From Bryoerythrophyllum caledonicum (Eukaryota > Streptophyta > Bryopsida > Pottiales > Pottiaceae), in assembly GCA_963971425.1 (NCBI GenBank), contig OZ020525.1, forward strand, positions 10,732,187 through 10,796,186: a stretch of DNA of 64,000 nucleotides, read 5' to 3'. Position 1 is the first letter of the stretch. Each line of letters begins with the position of its first letter. Shown piece by piece: positions 1-12,387 of the stretch. The notes beneath the pieces are model-generated. The model ran no database searches. It saw only the letters and a program-made list of their open reading frames with translations, and was not told the DNA's origin. The translations under genes and the position numbers were made by a program.

Positions 1-930
1 AGATCGAATGATATTGTTTCCCCACTCAGTATGTTTAACACACGCATTAACAGTCCCTCATTAAAAGGGAAGGTCCGTCATGAGATTCTCTTTGAAATCG
101 TGGATGAAGGCTTTCGTAAAGGCTCAAATTATGAGGTCGTAAAAGTCACTAAAATGTTGGAACAAGACTTTGCATAGGTGAGAGCAACAACACCAAATCC
201 AGCTTTAAAAATAAGACAAGAAAAAATCTTTATGGACAATGAAGTGTTTGTCCCAACTTTTGCATGTAGAGGCAAAATGTTGGCTAATGACAAAGCTAAA
301 AAAACAAGCCATATCCCTCATTACCATAGGGCTTAATAAGGTGAAAAAACTCAAAGAACTTGAAGAGGCAATACAAAAATATTTGGAAACTGAAAACATT
401 ATGGAACTCTTCTTCAAAACTAAAGGTGGCAAGAGTAAAGGGTCTTGTAACATTGAATGCAAGGATGCCGCAATCTATAAAAAATTCTTGAACAAGGTTG
501 AGGAGATGCATGGCCACTATGTAACTTTCACACCACATCTTTAGAGTATGGATGGCTCTAGCAAGCCAAGTCACAAGGAGTTGTTAAGGTTAGGTTTTGG
601 CAACATTAACACTGCCATAGCAGACACAGTTGAGGCTCTAAACATTACCAATACCAATGACCAAAATGTAAAAGACATCACCAAGCTTATGGACTTGGCA
701 GTGGCTAAAAGTGCAGAGGCCACCAAAATTGAGGTGAGACAGGAACTTGCTACCTTCAAGGACACAATGGTGGAGGAATCACGCACTTATGCAGACCAGA
801 TTGTCAAAGCTTCAGCTCATGCGGTTCGCAAGGAGATGAGAGCACTCTATGGTCAACTCAAACTTACAACAGACATCCTTGACAAGATGATGATTGAAGG
901 AGTTGAAGGTTCCATGGACCAGTCAAACTA
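1..930 (+). pseudogene. Unrecognised broken ORF, probably repeat-derived
   Basis: A coding-like stretch runs through three pieces. From 1 to about 300 it is open in frame 1 with one stop near 169. It then continues in frame 2 from about 310 to a TAG at 542-544, and resumes in the same frame at 548 to a TAA ending at 931. The middle piece alternates hydrophobic and charged residues (VKKLKELEEAIQKYLE, then IMELFFKTKGG) and could be a beta-alpha-beta RNA-recognition-like fold. The last piece (127 codons) is helical and heptad-like, consistent with a coiled coil. I do not recognise the family. A gag-like or ORF1-like protein of a retroelement is a guess from composition. One frameshift and two stops argue for a decayed copy. 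It may continue upstream of the window. Confidence 0.4.
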
Positions 931-985
931 ACTTTGACAAATGAAACATCATCCTACAAACAACACCAAAAACCACCAAAAACAT

Positions 986-1051
986 TGGTATTCATAAATA
1001 CTAAACCACAACCAAAATACCACAAAAGACTAGTATTTATGAATACTACCA
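986..1051. repeat. Inverted repeat (stem-loop 1)
   Basis: Left arm TGGTATTCATAAATACT (986-1002) pairs with right arm AGTATTTATGAATACTACCA (1032-1051), leaving a loop of about 29 bases. Confidence 0.75.
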
Positions 1052-1086
1052 ACACAAAAGAAATACAACAACTCCAAACACAATAT

Positions 1087-1161
1087 TTGAGTTTTGAGAC
1101 GGATAAGTGTAATAACAATAACTCCAACCAAAACCAAACATCTATCCGTCTCAAAATTCAA
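1087..1161. repeat. Inverted repeat (stem-loop 2)
   Basis: Left arm TTGAGTTTTGAGACGGATA (1087-1105) pairs with TATCCGTCTCAAAATTCAA (1143-1161) with one mismatch in 19. Two such foldbacks 100 bases apart in a G-poor tract look like terminal or subterminal structure of a mobile element. Confidence 0.75.
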
Positions 1162-1638
1162 ATCCTCAATAAAAAAAACTCCAAACCAAACACACAAACT
1201 CCAAAAGATATAATCACACAAATCCCTAAACAACAAACCTTCTACTGCTACAACAAACCGCTTTTCGAACCACACATACAACTATCCACGAAGCGTCCAA
1301 AACAACCCCATATAAAACACACAACACTAACACTCCTCCAAAAATCACTAAAAACCTTTACAACCACCCACACCCAATCCCACACCCAATCCCGCGGCCA
1401 ACCCCACATAAAAAATTTCAGACAAATCCCCCTCAAAAATAAATATAAACTTCCTATACAATTACCTTATCAACACTATACTACACAACATAGACAAATG
1501 TATCGTTAACAACAACATTGATAACGATCTTTGTAAACAGATATTTAACAAAATCTAGACAAAACGATCAATTGTGGACCAAAATAAATACTTGTGACAT
1601 CCGAATACACCTATTAGATTGTCAAAAAATATGTAAGT

Positions 1639-1905
1639 ATGGGTGAAGTTACAAAGGATATTCAAAATTTGCAAAGGATTGTTGAAATTCTGACTATAAA
1701 TGTTCCTTCTCTTCTCGAGGGGCGGCCGACTATGAGTGAAACAAACTGTTGTCGAGAATTAGTGCTTGGAGCAAAAGATGTTGAGTCTAACGTATAACCG
1801 AGATCGGCGGGGAGCCAACTTGAACGCTCTCCTCTATCTGAAAAAAGTAGGACCCCGCCATCAAATAACCAAAGAGTATCTATAGTGCAATTTGGCAGCA
1901 ATTAA
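1639..1905 (+). pseudogene. Short ORF with one in-frame stop, unknown
   Basis: The frame begins ATG-GGT-GAA-GTT at 1639 and stays open to a TAA at 1903-1905, interrupted only by a TAA at 1795-1797 (codon 53). The first half is helix-like (DIQNLQRIVEIL). The second half is rich in Ser, Pro and Arg. It is 88 codons in all and I do not recognise it. It could be a remnant of a repeat protein, or chance. Confidence 0.2.
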
Positions 1906-1962
1906 GTCGTATGTTTAGAATTGGACAACAATCCGTTGGCGAGGGGCCGACTGCAAAAAGAA

Positions 1963-2397
1963 TCAGTCCTCATCTCCAGAATTGGCTGAGATGCCACCCT
2001 CTTTCAGAATTGCAATTGTAGCGCTCGCTGCCTCTAGCAAAATACGATGGGAATTGGAAGGGCCTTTCTTAATGTGGGACAAATAGCGGTGCAAGTACAA
2101 AATAATTTTGCAGTTATATAATCTCCTAGTACAAAATGACGGGGCCATATCCTCTACATATCTCTTGTCTTGGGACATGCCACTCTTCTAAAACTCAATA
2201 TATTTGGCAATCCCATTTTTTAAGAAGGATTGATTCTTGTTGACTCAAGTGGCCCAAGCGACCTCTTTCTCAAGGTATCTTCTGTTGTGGATAATACAAA
2301 TGTCTTTCCATAGGGGATTAAAGGGGACTCGCTTTGGATCTGCAACATGAAGGCGTGGATTTCCATGTTCATCCGGGGTCTACATCTTGATGGGTTT
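1963..2397 (-). pseudogene. Decayed ORF, unknown family
   Basis: On the minus strand one frame is protein-like over about 145 codons but contains three stops (near 2,394, 2,265 and 2,193). The clearest uninterrupted part is 2178-1963, ending SANSGDED before TGA. Phrases such as NPLWKDICIIHNRRYLEKEV and RLYNCKIILYLHRYLSHIKK look like real protein rather than noise, but I cannot assign a family. It is probably a remnant of a repeat-borne gene. Confidence 0.35.
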
Positions 2398-3405
2398 ACT
2401 GGAAGGAGTACAAAGAGAGTCAGCCGAATAAATTAAATGAGAACATAAACTTTCGAGACACACCAAAATGTGAACCAATATTCACCGTAGGTAGGGATTA
2501 CCCTGTTAAATAGCCGGACATAAGGGACACAACCAAGCCACTCCACTCGCAATACACCCAATTTGGGAAAAAATCTATGTTATCAAGAGCTAATTTCCCA
2601 ACTTAGACTTGGCTGAACCGAATTAGTTAAACTTGACTAAATAACCAAGTTCCAATTGAGCATTACCTAGAATTAGTTACTTGATTGGAGTCAATTGTTT
2701 TCTTGATTGAATTAATTTGGCCAGTGCTGTAAGTAATTAACTTTAGTCAAGTAGTCTAATTTAACCGTGCATCAATTCACTTTTAATTGGATGATAATTT
2801 ATATTTAACCTACCTGGAATTAGTGAATTAATTTAACTTCAATAATTTGGTTAACCTAACAATTATTGTTGATCATGTGATTATCTTACCTAAAGTAAAT
2901 AGTATTAACCTTAAGTAACTCGGGTTTTACCTAAGGTGACTCCAAATTCTACTTTTACTCATAATGAGGGGTTAACTAGGAGTTAATAAGCCTATCACTA
3001 ACATCAACCATATCCTCTGTGCACCCAATTCTATGAGTTCATGATATGGTCATCTCTTTTTAAATAATTATGATATCCATAAGTGGTAGTGACAACGAAA
3101 CCGCTTATGAAGGCTAGGTTTTTCAAATGCACCAATCACTCATCAATCCACGACAACAACACAATTGGCCGGTTCACGTGATTACACACAAGTTAAGAGT
3201 TCATACAACAAGTACAAGGTTATAACCAGTTGGTGGCAATCAGCCCTTTACACATGGAATTTGGCCAACGCTTCCGCATGCTAATCGTTCAACATGATCA
3301 ACTGAACACTACTGCGACAACTGCAAGCTCAACACCCACTTGACTTGACAGGACTACCACTCATGGTATCAACAAAAAAAGGTGTCATTCACCCTCTATA
3401 GCCGC
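2398..3405. other. AT-rich intergenic, no gene seen
   Basis: Contains many short, degenerate copies of TTAGTTA/TTGACTAA-like words (2,600-2,950) but no open frame of note, no clear inverted repeat and no splice-like exon. Confidence 0.5.
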
Positions 3406-3409
3406 AGCT

Positions 3410-3765
3410 TGGCCCTATTGTAGAACGACAACAGCTGCCAATAGCATCGACCAATAACTGCCAACAGTAGCGACCAACAACTGCGAACAACAGTAACAAC
3501 AACGACCAACAACTGCCAATAGCAGCAAAGTAGCGACTAGGTGCCCCCACAACGACCACAGCAGACACATGCACAAATGCTGCAGAATGGCCAATCACTT
3601 CAGCAAGTCCCGAGCGGAAATCCAGGAATACTATTAGTGCAACAACAGTTGCGACCACAACAACAACAACAGCAACCAGTTGCCCCCGCAACGACCACAA
3701 CAACAACAAAGGCGCACACAACTGCCTCCGCGACGTACACAGCAGCAACAACGGCGCACGCAACG
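3410..3765. repeat. Degenerate CAA/CGACCAACAACTGCC repeats
   Basis: From 3,410 to 3,540 a unit close to CGACCAACAACTGCCAATAG recurs several times imperfectly. From 3,640 to 3,765 it grades into (CAA)n/(CAG)n. The repeats create spurious Gln- and Val-rich frames on both strands. Confidence 0.7.
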
Positions 3766-3769
3766 GCCG

Positions 3770-5600
3770 CCAAGCGCGCGCGGTTAAGTCAGTGGAACGA
3801 GGGAGGGTGAACAGAGAGCAATCATCCGGTTGTTGAAAGAGACCTCCTCATCTTCGTCTAGTTCGATCCGTCCGGCTAGCGAGGGTTTGTAAGCCGCAGA
3901 ACTTGCATCAACCACAAGCCATCGACTTTGTTGCATCGAGGTGGTTGTGGAGCGCTTGCCACCGAGGCTACAGCCGAGAAGAACACCTCCTTGTCGTCGT
4001 TCTCACGTCTCTATAGCTCCTACGCTCCCTACCAACTACCTACGTGTCCACGACGCCGCCTTCACCGGTAATGATCTACTGAGTGACAACACTACCTCGC
4101 TTGGCCTTAGCCAGGACTTGCACCCTACCTACTAATACAAATTCTCAACTCTACCGATCTACTTACACACTAACAAGGACAAAAAAATAAACAAAACAAC
4201 ATCAGGGAGCATGATCTCTACTCCGCCAATAGCACGCCGTCAATCAAGGCCATACGAGATTGCAGCTCCTCCTGCTTTCCCACTACCATCTGCATCTAAA
4301 CCACCGCAGCCCGAGAGAGGAAAACCAACAAACCCGTGAGTACACTCACACTCTCGCTCCTTCCGAAAAAAAACACACCCACAAAAATAATACACCTCAC
4401 TCCTCATCGGCCATCGATCCTTGGTCACGTTGCGGCCCTTCCGCCCGTCCGTGCGCACGATCTCCGACTTGTCGTAACTTTTGCCCTCCTACTAGCTAAT
4501 TCATTTTTTTGCCTTGTCCGCTTTCTCACGGACTTGTCGCCTTCCCTATGTTGTATACTTCCGCGTGCCGCTGCCCTCCATTCACAGCGCTCCCTGGCCT
4601 CCATTCACAGTGCTTCCATGCAGCCACTTGCCCAACAGATCTTCGGATCCTTCTCTTGTCGCGATCCGCCACGGCCAACAGAGTTGTTTGCATGCTTTGA
4701 CACTTCCACGTCCGTCGCCGCTCCGCCGGGCTCGGCTGCTAATGTTGTCCACGACGCGGTGCACCACCTTCGACTCCGTGCCGAACGCTAGCTTCAGCGC
4801 GATGGTGTTGCAGATGCCGGACAGTATACCCCCGCCGCCGCGATAACACCCCAACCAGCACTCATGCCCAGCTCGGGTATCCCAAAGGTATTTCGAGGGT
4901 ATCCCAATACCTGCTGCCGGCACTGACCGGCGGTACTCGGATGTACCCCAATACTCACCAGCACGGTCCCTTTTTTTTCTACCTTTTTTTTCCCCCTTTT
5001 ATAACTCCTTCACATTCTATATTTTATTTCTATCCTATTTTTATTATATATATATACATATATATTTAAAATTATTATGATTATTTATTTATTTTCTTCG
5101 CTTTCCATTGAAAGTGATTCTTCCTCGACCCTAAGTAATGAGTCTCTTGTCTCTTGTGCTTCTCGCAATTACTTCCACGACGCACCACAAGCATTAAAAT
5201 CACTCACCATTCTCTTGGTTGCTACCAATATCTGGGTGACCCACACTTGTTAATCTTCAACCCGCACTCATCTACATTGGGTCATTGCCCAAAACTTATT
5301 AACACTAAATACTGCTCCTAGTCTTCTATTCTACCCCTCTTTACCATTAACGAACAAATTTCTATCCTGTAAACGCTAACTAGGATTTGTGGCACAATTA
5401 TGTGCTCACACATGTAGAAGTGAAGAGTTGTTTCATATAAAAGAATCCACTTGGTCATAAAGTGTGCATTATATACATATGACGAGTTTTCTCCTCTAAA
5501 TATCAATTGAGCATTGTGTAAAGGGAATGATGTGGTTTGTGATAGACTGAATGTTGAGATGATATTGAGAGCAGAGAGTGTCATATTGTGACGCATGAGT
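3770..5600. other. Intergenic, no convincing gene
   Basis: The part from 3,770 to 4,900 is GC-rich and full of short overlapping frames on both strands. None looks like a protein. From 4,960 to 5,100 there are T-runs and a (TA)n tract. From 5,100 to 5,600 it is ordinary AT-rich sequence. Confidence 0.4.
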
Positions 5601-5609
5601 CTTAATTCA

Positions 5610-5850
5610 GAATGGGCATAGCGACTGAGTGATTTAGAGCCAAGTGATTTTTAAATATGGGCATATGGGCTGAGTGGACATATGGCTAAGTATTATGCTC
5701 AATGATTTACATGATTCACTTGCAATGGGTTGAGTGTTATGCTACTGACTAATCTACTTCATGCACATGCCATGGATTGAGTGCTTTGTTGCTCAATGAT
5801 TTGCTTAATCTACATGCCATGGACTGAGTGTCATGCTGACTGCTTGGTAA
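5610..5850. repeat. Degenerate tandem repeats around CTGAGTG
   Basis: Words of the type CATGCCATGGACTGAGTG and TGGGCTGAGTGG, together with GCTCAATGATTT, recur five or more times over 240 bases with much divergence. Confidence 0.5.
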
Positions 5851-5994
5851 TGAAAGTTTAATATTGTATCATCATCATTAAAAAGAGTCCAGATTGCAAT
5901 TTTATATGAAATTTGTGCTTGCATCATAGGTTTGATTGAGGGAGGAAATACACAAGTTTAAATTGTAGCAAGTATCAAAGTTTCTGTTAGAACA

Positions 5995-6785
5995 GTTTAG
6001 ATGTTAGTAAAAACATTTAGAGAAGATAGAACTTACAAACGCAAGCTTTGCGGTAGAAGTCACGCTAAAAATCTTAGTGACAAAGATGTTCATAGTATTG
6101 TGCGTTACTCAAAAATTCATCGTCGCTCCTCAGTCTCAGAGATTACCAATGCATGTCCTATTCAAGTGTGTAGATGTACTATATAAAGGATCTTACATAA
6201 AAGTGACATTTTTAGTTGAATTGCAGTCAAAAAACCTTTGATGACACCTTGTCACATGTCTCAACAATTACCTTTTGCTTAGAAGTACCGTGGATGGAGT
6301 GTAGAAGAGTAGAAGCATATTGTTTGGATAGAGGAATCTACTTTTGAAATTGGAAAGAGTTCTTGGAAAATTCATGTTTGGAGAAGTGCATATAAGCGCT
6401 ATTCATCTAGTTGTATAGTTCTTACTTTAAAAAGTGAATAGACTTCGTTGATGATTTGGGGCGCATTTGTTGGAGGACAAAAGTCAGAACTTGTATGTAT
6501 GCCTAAAAGTCAACATTCTATTAAGGATTTTGTAGAAGTGGTCTACGATGGCAAATTAGTTGATTTCATGCGTTGAATTGCACAAGGAGTGCATATGGAA
6601 GATGGCGCACCCGTCCATCGCAGCAAAATATGTGAAGAATGGAGACAAATCCGCCTTCTTGAGAACCTTAATTGGCCTGCAAACTCTTCCAATCTCAATC
6701 CAATTGAGAATGTTTGGAGGATGTAAAAAAATGTTCTGCAGCTTGGCAAGGAATGCCCTAGAAACTTAGATCTGTTGAAGGTAGT
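5995..6785 (+). pseudogene. Dead Tc1/mariner-type transposase
   Basis: The N-terminal part (6001-6186) resembles the helix-turn-helix DNA-binding region of Tc1-like transposases. After a broken stretch, the frame from about 6,295 to 6,785 carries the family's hallmark blocks: WIEESTFEIG, then MIWGAFVGGQKSELV, then HMEDGAPVHRS, then WPANSSNLNPIENVW. In Tc1/mariner enzymes these blocks hold the catalytic DDE/D residues. The second (D of MEDGAPVH) and third (E of NPIEN) are present. The first, normally Asp in an S/TDE context, reads Glu here. At least four in-frame stops (TAG, TAG, TGA, TAA) plus a frame change make it non-functional. Terminal inverted repeats were not found. Confidence 0.85.
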
Positions 6786-7884
6786 TGTTTAAAGAGAGTG
6801 CTCTCTAAACATGGTGCTCGACGATTGTTGGGAGAGGTGGCTTGGGTTAGGCGCATCGACTCTTTATCTTGGCCATTTGATTGAGGGTATCTTACTAAGG
6901 GTGTTGTGGATGTGCGCTAGGTCTTCCTCTCGCTTTTTTGGATTGCCAAGGTGTCGTTCTAGCTAGAGTGTTGTTGGAGTATTTCTGCCTTGCTGCTGGT
7001 TACCTTTAATTTTTGGAGGAGAAGGCATGGGGTGAGAAAGCTTACCTGATGCTTTGCGCTATCTTTGTTGTCTTGTTGTTTAGTGTTGGGGTCGAGGTGT
7101 TGTTCTGCGCTGTCCCTTTTGTGGTGGACTTGGGCTTCTCTTCCTTTGTCTTTGAGATTTTGTGGAGCTTGAGTGTGTTGTTGTTGTCTTGATGATGTCG
7201 CTTTTGGTGACCAACCGTCATCAAGAACCAACAACCCTCACAAATGACGCATTAAAATGCCAAGCTTTTGTACAAGTGAGCAATGTAATCTAATGTTGTA
7301 GATGGATGCTACAAAGGACAACCCTCAAGCGGACCCTTCAAAAGAAGAGGTGCCAAAACCAAGACCATGAAAAAAGTACTCTCAAAATAAATCCATCTCT
7401 CAAAAACCCTCATTCTTAACAAAGTCACCAAATCAATAGAAACAACACATAAGTTCCCGTAGTTTTTGTAGTAATTCCCTAGTAAAATGGGCCATCTACC
7501 GTACGCATTGGTGTGGTTTGGACACCCTCTATACGAACCAATTATCAAATTTTTAACACAATGGTTCGGACACAATGGGTATCACATAGGTATTACATGA
7601 ATATTGCCTAGATATTACAAGGGTATGACCTTGACATTACATGGGTATCACCTTAGACATATATTTTTTATTTTCCAAAGAATTTGGACAGTCTCCATTT
7701 TGAATTAATTATGTACGAACCCAACCAATGCGTAGGTATACCTGAACTAAGATGCAAAACGCAAGTAGTAAAAGCAGTTATTTGAACTAGTGCTGGCTAA
7801 AATATAATGGTCATGTTCCCATGGCTATTGTGTGGAGTAACATGTCAACATCTTCATGTTCCGTCGACAACAATTTCGTCACAA
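6786..7884. other. Intergenic, repeat-like, no gene
   Basis: The stretch after the transposase keeps short protein-like fragments that I cannot place. From 7,570 to 7,660 the phrase GTATTACATGGGTAT recurs in degenerate form. No gene model is supported. Confidence 0.4.
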
Positions 7885-8110
7885 TGTTTTAACACTACGA
7901 CATGCATGTGCACAAAGTCTGTGCATAAGTTTTCAAAACAATAATGTGCATGTTCACAAAGTATGTGCATAAGTTTTATCACCACTGCGTGCGCATGAAT
8001 AAAGTATGTGCACAGGTTTTTGACTCTTTTTCCAACACTTCGTACTTGTAATATGTACATGTTTTCAACACTGTACGTTTGTGTGAAAGTATGTGCACAA
8101 GTGTACAACA
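7885..8110. repeat. Degenerate tandem repeat, about 65-base period
   Basis: Four diverged copies of a unit containing AAAGTATGTGCATAAGTTTT, spaced about 60-70 bases, account for the 90-codon minus-strand frame here. Confidence 0.65.
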
Positions 8111-9396
8111 CTCTTTCCTTTGACACTTTTTTGCACTATGTATAAATTTTTGACACTTTCTTTTTTTAATGTATCACCAGCAAGTTCCTCATGACTACAT
8201 AGCTTGTGAGTGTCTGGAAAGTTAGTACAATTTTGCACGAGTCCTATCCGAGGACATGGGAATCAAGAGTGGCACTGTAGAAGTGGAGACTGGATTTCAT
8301 CACCACATGACTGTTGAAAACTTCATTTCAACTCTGGTTCTTTCCGCGTAACTTAGATGCCAATACAAGTCACCGGGTGAAATCTGGGTGCGACTATGGT
8401 GGCATGTTTTTGTCGCATATCAAGTGTTTCAAACGATGCCATGTGCTCAAATTGACTGGAAGAGATTGCGTATGAAACTGTAGTTGCCATGAAATGAGCT
8501 TGACCTTTCACTGACTTGCTTTGCAAGTAGAAAGTTTCAATCGATCAAATGTCGGGCAACACTCAGCAAAGCAGCAAGCCAGCCAGTTCAAACATCACGC
8601 TGTACATGATTGGAGTTGGTAGCAGGGTTGTTAAAAATAATATATATTCTCATAATTAAGAATTGAAAACATAGAATCATTTTTTTAAAAATCCCCACAG
8701 GACCAAGGACTAATGACCAAGAATATCTACTCCATTGATTAAAAAATGTCAAGATGAACGTTTTGAAAATGTAATCATGGGATCTTCTAAGCTTATATGA
8801 GATGATGTGATAAAAAAAATTGTGAATTTGAATTATACGGATCAAAGATTTTTACGGTCAAAAGTAAAAAGATTGAATCCCGTAGATACACTTGGTCCTT
8901 AGGGGTCAATGATATTTGTTGTTTTTTCTAAATTGTATAGGATATTTTTGACATTAATATGGAATTTTATTTTTATTTTTTTTACATATTCATTTTTTGC
9001 AAAACAAAACTTATTTCACAAGAAACAAGATGAGGAAAATAGATGAGATACTTACCATTCAATCAAAGAGCTGGATTACTGTTTTCTTTACAAGGGGACT
9101 TTTCTTACATTTTTCTTTTTGATTTCACCTTTGAATATCTTTTTCAAAAACCTTTTCATGGACGTTGTTAAATTATTAATTAATTAATTTAAGATAGAGA
9201 ATCCAATTGAATACCTAGAAACCTGTTATCCTTTACGACAAAATAGGACAACATATTGATCTTTTTTAATTACTGACTTAGAGACAACTTCCTTACAATG
9301 CAACGTTTTGAGAAGTGGACCGTAACAGCTTTCTGAAAAAGCATAGGCACAAACAGGAATATGACAGGCACAAGAAAACATAAAAGATCTAGGTGG
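8111..9396. other. AT-rich intergenic, nothing recognised
   Basis: No coding-like frame and no splice-flanked exon seen. T-rich runs occur at 8,940-9,000 and a TTAATTAATTAATTAA stretch near 9,175. Confidence 0.45.
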
Positions 9397-9523
9397 TTGT
9401 TCCACGACTAAGTCAATGTTTGTACCTCACCCAACAACATGAAAAGAGCATGGAATTGGATGCGCTTCCATGCTCTTTTCCCATTGTTGGGTGAGGTACA
9501 ACATTGATTTAATGGTGGAACAA
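9397..9523. repeat. Long near-perfect foldback, miRNA-precursor-like
   Basis: Left arm 9397-9454 and right arm 9467-9523 are reverse complements over about 57 bases, with roughly six mismatches and one bulge, separated by a 12-base loop. The best-paired core reads GTACCTCACCCAACAA on the left arm. The size (127 bases) and short loop fit either a plant microRNA precursor or a small foldback transposon. Nothing in the sequence proves transcription. Confidence 0.7.
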
Positions 9524-10599
9524 AGAGACACTATTCACGCAGCTTCCTTTTGGAAAAGGCGTTCTTCTTCTCCTTGGGCGTTGTACCGAATAAAAGTCTT
9601 CTCCAAAAAAATGTCAGAGATCTTCATTTTATTTTTCCTACTATACGATGTGTTGTAAATCATTTTCTTATTGGTGGTTTAAATCCCATTCTAAACTATA
9701 CTAAATTTACAACAACAAAAAATGTGTATTGGTGGTTTTGAACCTCCACTTCTAACACATTCTTTTGAATATGCTACACCCCTTCTCTACCTCTAAACAA
9801 AGAACTAGTATGATGTTCAACATGATGGTAAAAATTTCAGGTCTTTTGAGGTGCAAAAAATTGAGACCAAGTGAAGCCAAAGTCTCTTGATCCTTTCAAC
9901 ACAAGGAAGAAAAAGAACCAAACTCCTTTTTACTTCAAACACTATAATCTTTCAATCCTTGCGATTAGAAATTATAAACTTTGGTGAGTGTGTTAATTAA
10001 CGAGTCTTAATTAAGATCCTATGGTTACTTATGGAATTCAGGCTTTTTATTTCCTTCTTGACTCTTTACTCTTCAGTTTTAGGTCTGAATTTGCCATGGA
10101 ACTTTAGGGGTTCACTAACTCTTAGGACACTCCAAAGGTCGGTATTAGAGTCGTCACTCTAATCAAAGAAGAAAAACAAATCTGGTGCAAAAGAATACCA
10201 ACTCACAAACAAAGTGTCTGTTCAAGTCACCTTTATCCCATACCAAAAGAAGACCATCATGGACAGAGTGTCAGTCGAAGTCACTTTTTCCCCATGCAAC
10301 AGAAGTTGGTAGATATCAAAAGAAAACAAATAAAAATAAAACTTTCATCTCCCAAAAATAAATATACTAAAAAAACATTAACATATTCTCTTTGTAAAAG
10401 AAAAAAAGGTAATACTTTATGAAGCTAAAACCTAGGCGCAAGTCACAAAATCGTGCCATGATAGAGTCTATGAGGGACTACCGGTAAGCGTGAAATATAG
10501 AGAATACCACAATTTGAGCAAATCTATTTTCACCACAATCAACTCCCGCTACAACAACATCCATCATCACATTCCAAAGGAAATCACCTTTCTTTGTGT
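9524..10599. other. AT-rich intergenic
   Basis: No gene-like frame. The phrase CAAAGTGTCTGTTCAAGTCAC near 10,210 is echoed by CAGAGTGTCAGTCGAAGTCAC near 10,265, a diverged local duplication. Otherwise unremarkable. Confidence 0.4.
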
Positions 10600-10990
10600 T
10601 AAGGTATACCCCCAATGACCAATAGATTAAGCAATGTGCAGAGAAGGAGAACCCAAACAATAACACATTTATTCTTCAATGATAGCCAATAGAATTACAA
10701 TCTCAACCCAAGTGATTTCATATTTTTCCGATGAAAGTTGCATTTTAAAAATGTGCTGCCATGTTTGGCCTATCACCGCCACTACGTACCCCAACTAGCA
10801 CGGACCAAAAGTCACAGGTCTTGACCAATAGTAAGCCTTAGTTTGGAGCTGACAAAGAGTGAATGGGTGGAAAAAGGGTTGGATATTGTGACCAAATATA
10901 GGGTGGCGGTGATAGGAAGGTGGCATTGATGGGGAGGATATGAGGGGTGAAATTTTGGGAACTCTTTGTTTCATGTAGACGGATGTCACG
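10600..10990. repeat. Dispersed repeat, copy 1
   Basis: Shares with 22,866-23,245, 24,060-24,440 and 31,209-31,396 the ordered blocks GCAATGTGCA, then CCAATAGAATTACAATCTC, then CAACCCAAGTGATTTCATAT, then an AGGTCTTGACCAATAGTAAG-type block. It contains no ORF of its own, so it is probably a non-autonomous element or a fragment. Terminal repeats were not identified. Confidence 0.75.
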
Positions 10991-12387
10991 AAGGGTGGGC
11001 CAGGGGTAGGCTTCTTTTTTCTGCCTTTTTATTAATTTCAGAGTCTAGAAGCTTTTTTTGGAATTTATCCTTGGAGGGCCCACCTTAGTCCAAAATAGGG
11101 CCCCCCTCCAACATAAAAATAGGGGCCAGGTTTTGTCCAGACCCCCCCTCCCGTACCATCCGTCTACATGGTTTAAAGAGATTCAAAATTTTGGTAAAAC
11201 AAACCAGTCTGTAGTAGAAGGAAAAGACTCTAATTTGTTATTCATCATACTACTAAAATCACAATCTACGCAGTGAACCACACATCGATCAACCTCGCAG
11301 TCAACCGTGCAATGAACTACAGAAACGCTACAGTTAATTGCGCAGTCAACCACATGGGGAATCCTGTTACCTTTTTTTTAAATTTATAATTTGTAATATT
11401 AAAACTACATTAAAATTGTTGACAAATTAAAAAAAAATATCTAGTTTGTTTTTTCCTCGAAGAATAAAATCTGATAGTGAGGACAATCTCACGGTTCTGA
11501 GAGGACAAATCAGTGACAGTCGCGACAAAGCAGAGGCGAACAGACGGACGGTTCTGAGGATGCATGGCTCCGACGTCAAGAGTCCTTGCGGAAAGTCGCG
11601 GATGCCCGCGCAAGGCATCGGCATGACGTCGCAGCCGTCGCCACAGCGATGGCCCACATCCACCAACTTAGTCCTGGCTCCCTGGAGGCGGCCCAAACCC
11701 GTGGGCGCGACTAAAGTTGTCACCGTCAATCTACCAGGGGCGTACTGTTGCACGAGCCAGAGTCTACCAACACGGGGTTGGAGCCCCCTCTCCCTTATTC
11801 AACCACGCGTGATTCTGCACTTGGCCGATCGCTTGTAGCAATGTTGTCGTCCATCCGCGGCGATGGCGTTGGAATTCTTGACGCGCGCCTTGACTTGACT
11901 GTCCGCAGCCTGTGATTGGTGAAGCGCGTGACTTGGTGGAGTCGAAGTGGATTTTTTTGCGATCGAGGGGCGCGCCATTGCGATGATTTAGGAGAAGTTC
12001 GCGAGTTTCTGGTGATAATTTCGTTGTTTGCTTGGAAGGTCAAACTGTAAGGCGATCGGAGTTGGTTGCAGCGGCTGCTGTTGTTTGATCAGGTTTGAGA
12101 GATTCTCTTTGGTCAATGTTGCCGCTCGGGAAGCGCGCCGTTCGGAGTCGTTCGTTCTTGGAAGTTTGTGGAGAGTTGGTTTGAGATACGAATTAGCTTG
12201 AGTTTTTGGTTGAAATGACGAACTAGTTTGAGATACGGATTGGATTTTTGTGAAGCATGGTTGAAAGTTTTGGACGTTTGTTGCATGCGCAGGGGATGCG
12301 TTCAGTGTTGTAAACCTAACGCGCGTGGGGAAGCGTTTTGTGATATGAGAGGCTGGTTGCAGTGGCGCGGGGAATATTGACATCGAC
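10991..12387. other. Upstream region of the photolyase/hydrolase gene
   Basis: From 11,000 to 11,440 it is AT-rich with short CAGTCAACC-type echoes. From 11,450 it becomes GC-rich. An open frame of 130 codons (11,446-11,838, +) has no recognisable features and I do not call it. The 5' leader and promoter of the downstream gene should lie within 11,900-12,387. Confidence 0.4.

Larger units (their letters stand above)
932..1500. other. Strand-asymmetric A/C-rich tract
   Basis: The plus strand is almost free of G for over 500 bases and rich in CAA, CCA and ACA runs. An open frame of 191 codons (934-1509, rich in Thr, Gln, Asn, Lys) follows from that composition and is probably not a gene. Two clear stem-loops lie inside (listed separately). 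The tract directly follows the broken ORF at 1-930, so it may be the 3' end of the same mobile element. Confidence 0.6.

Noticed and set aside
934..1509. 191-codon plus-strand ORF
   Set aside because: Composition-driven (G-poor strand), covers both foldbacks and has no protein-like pattern.
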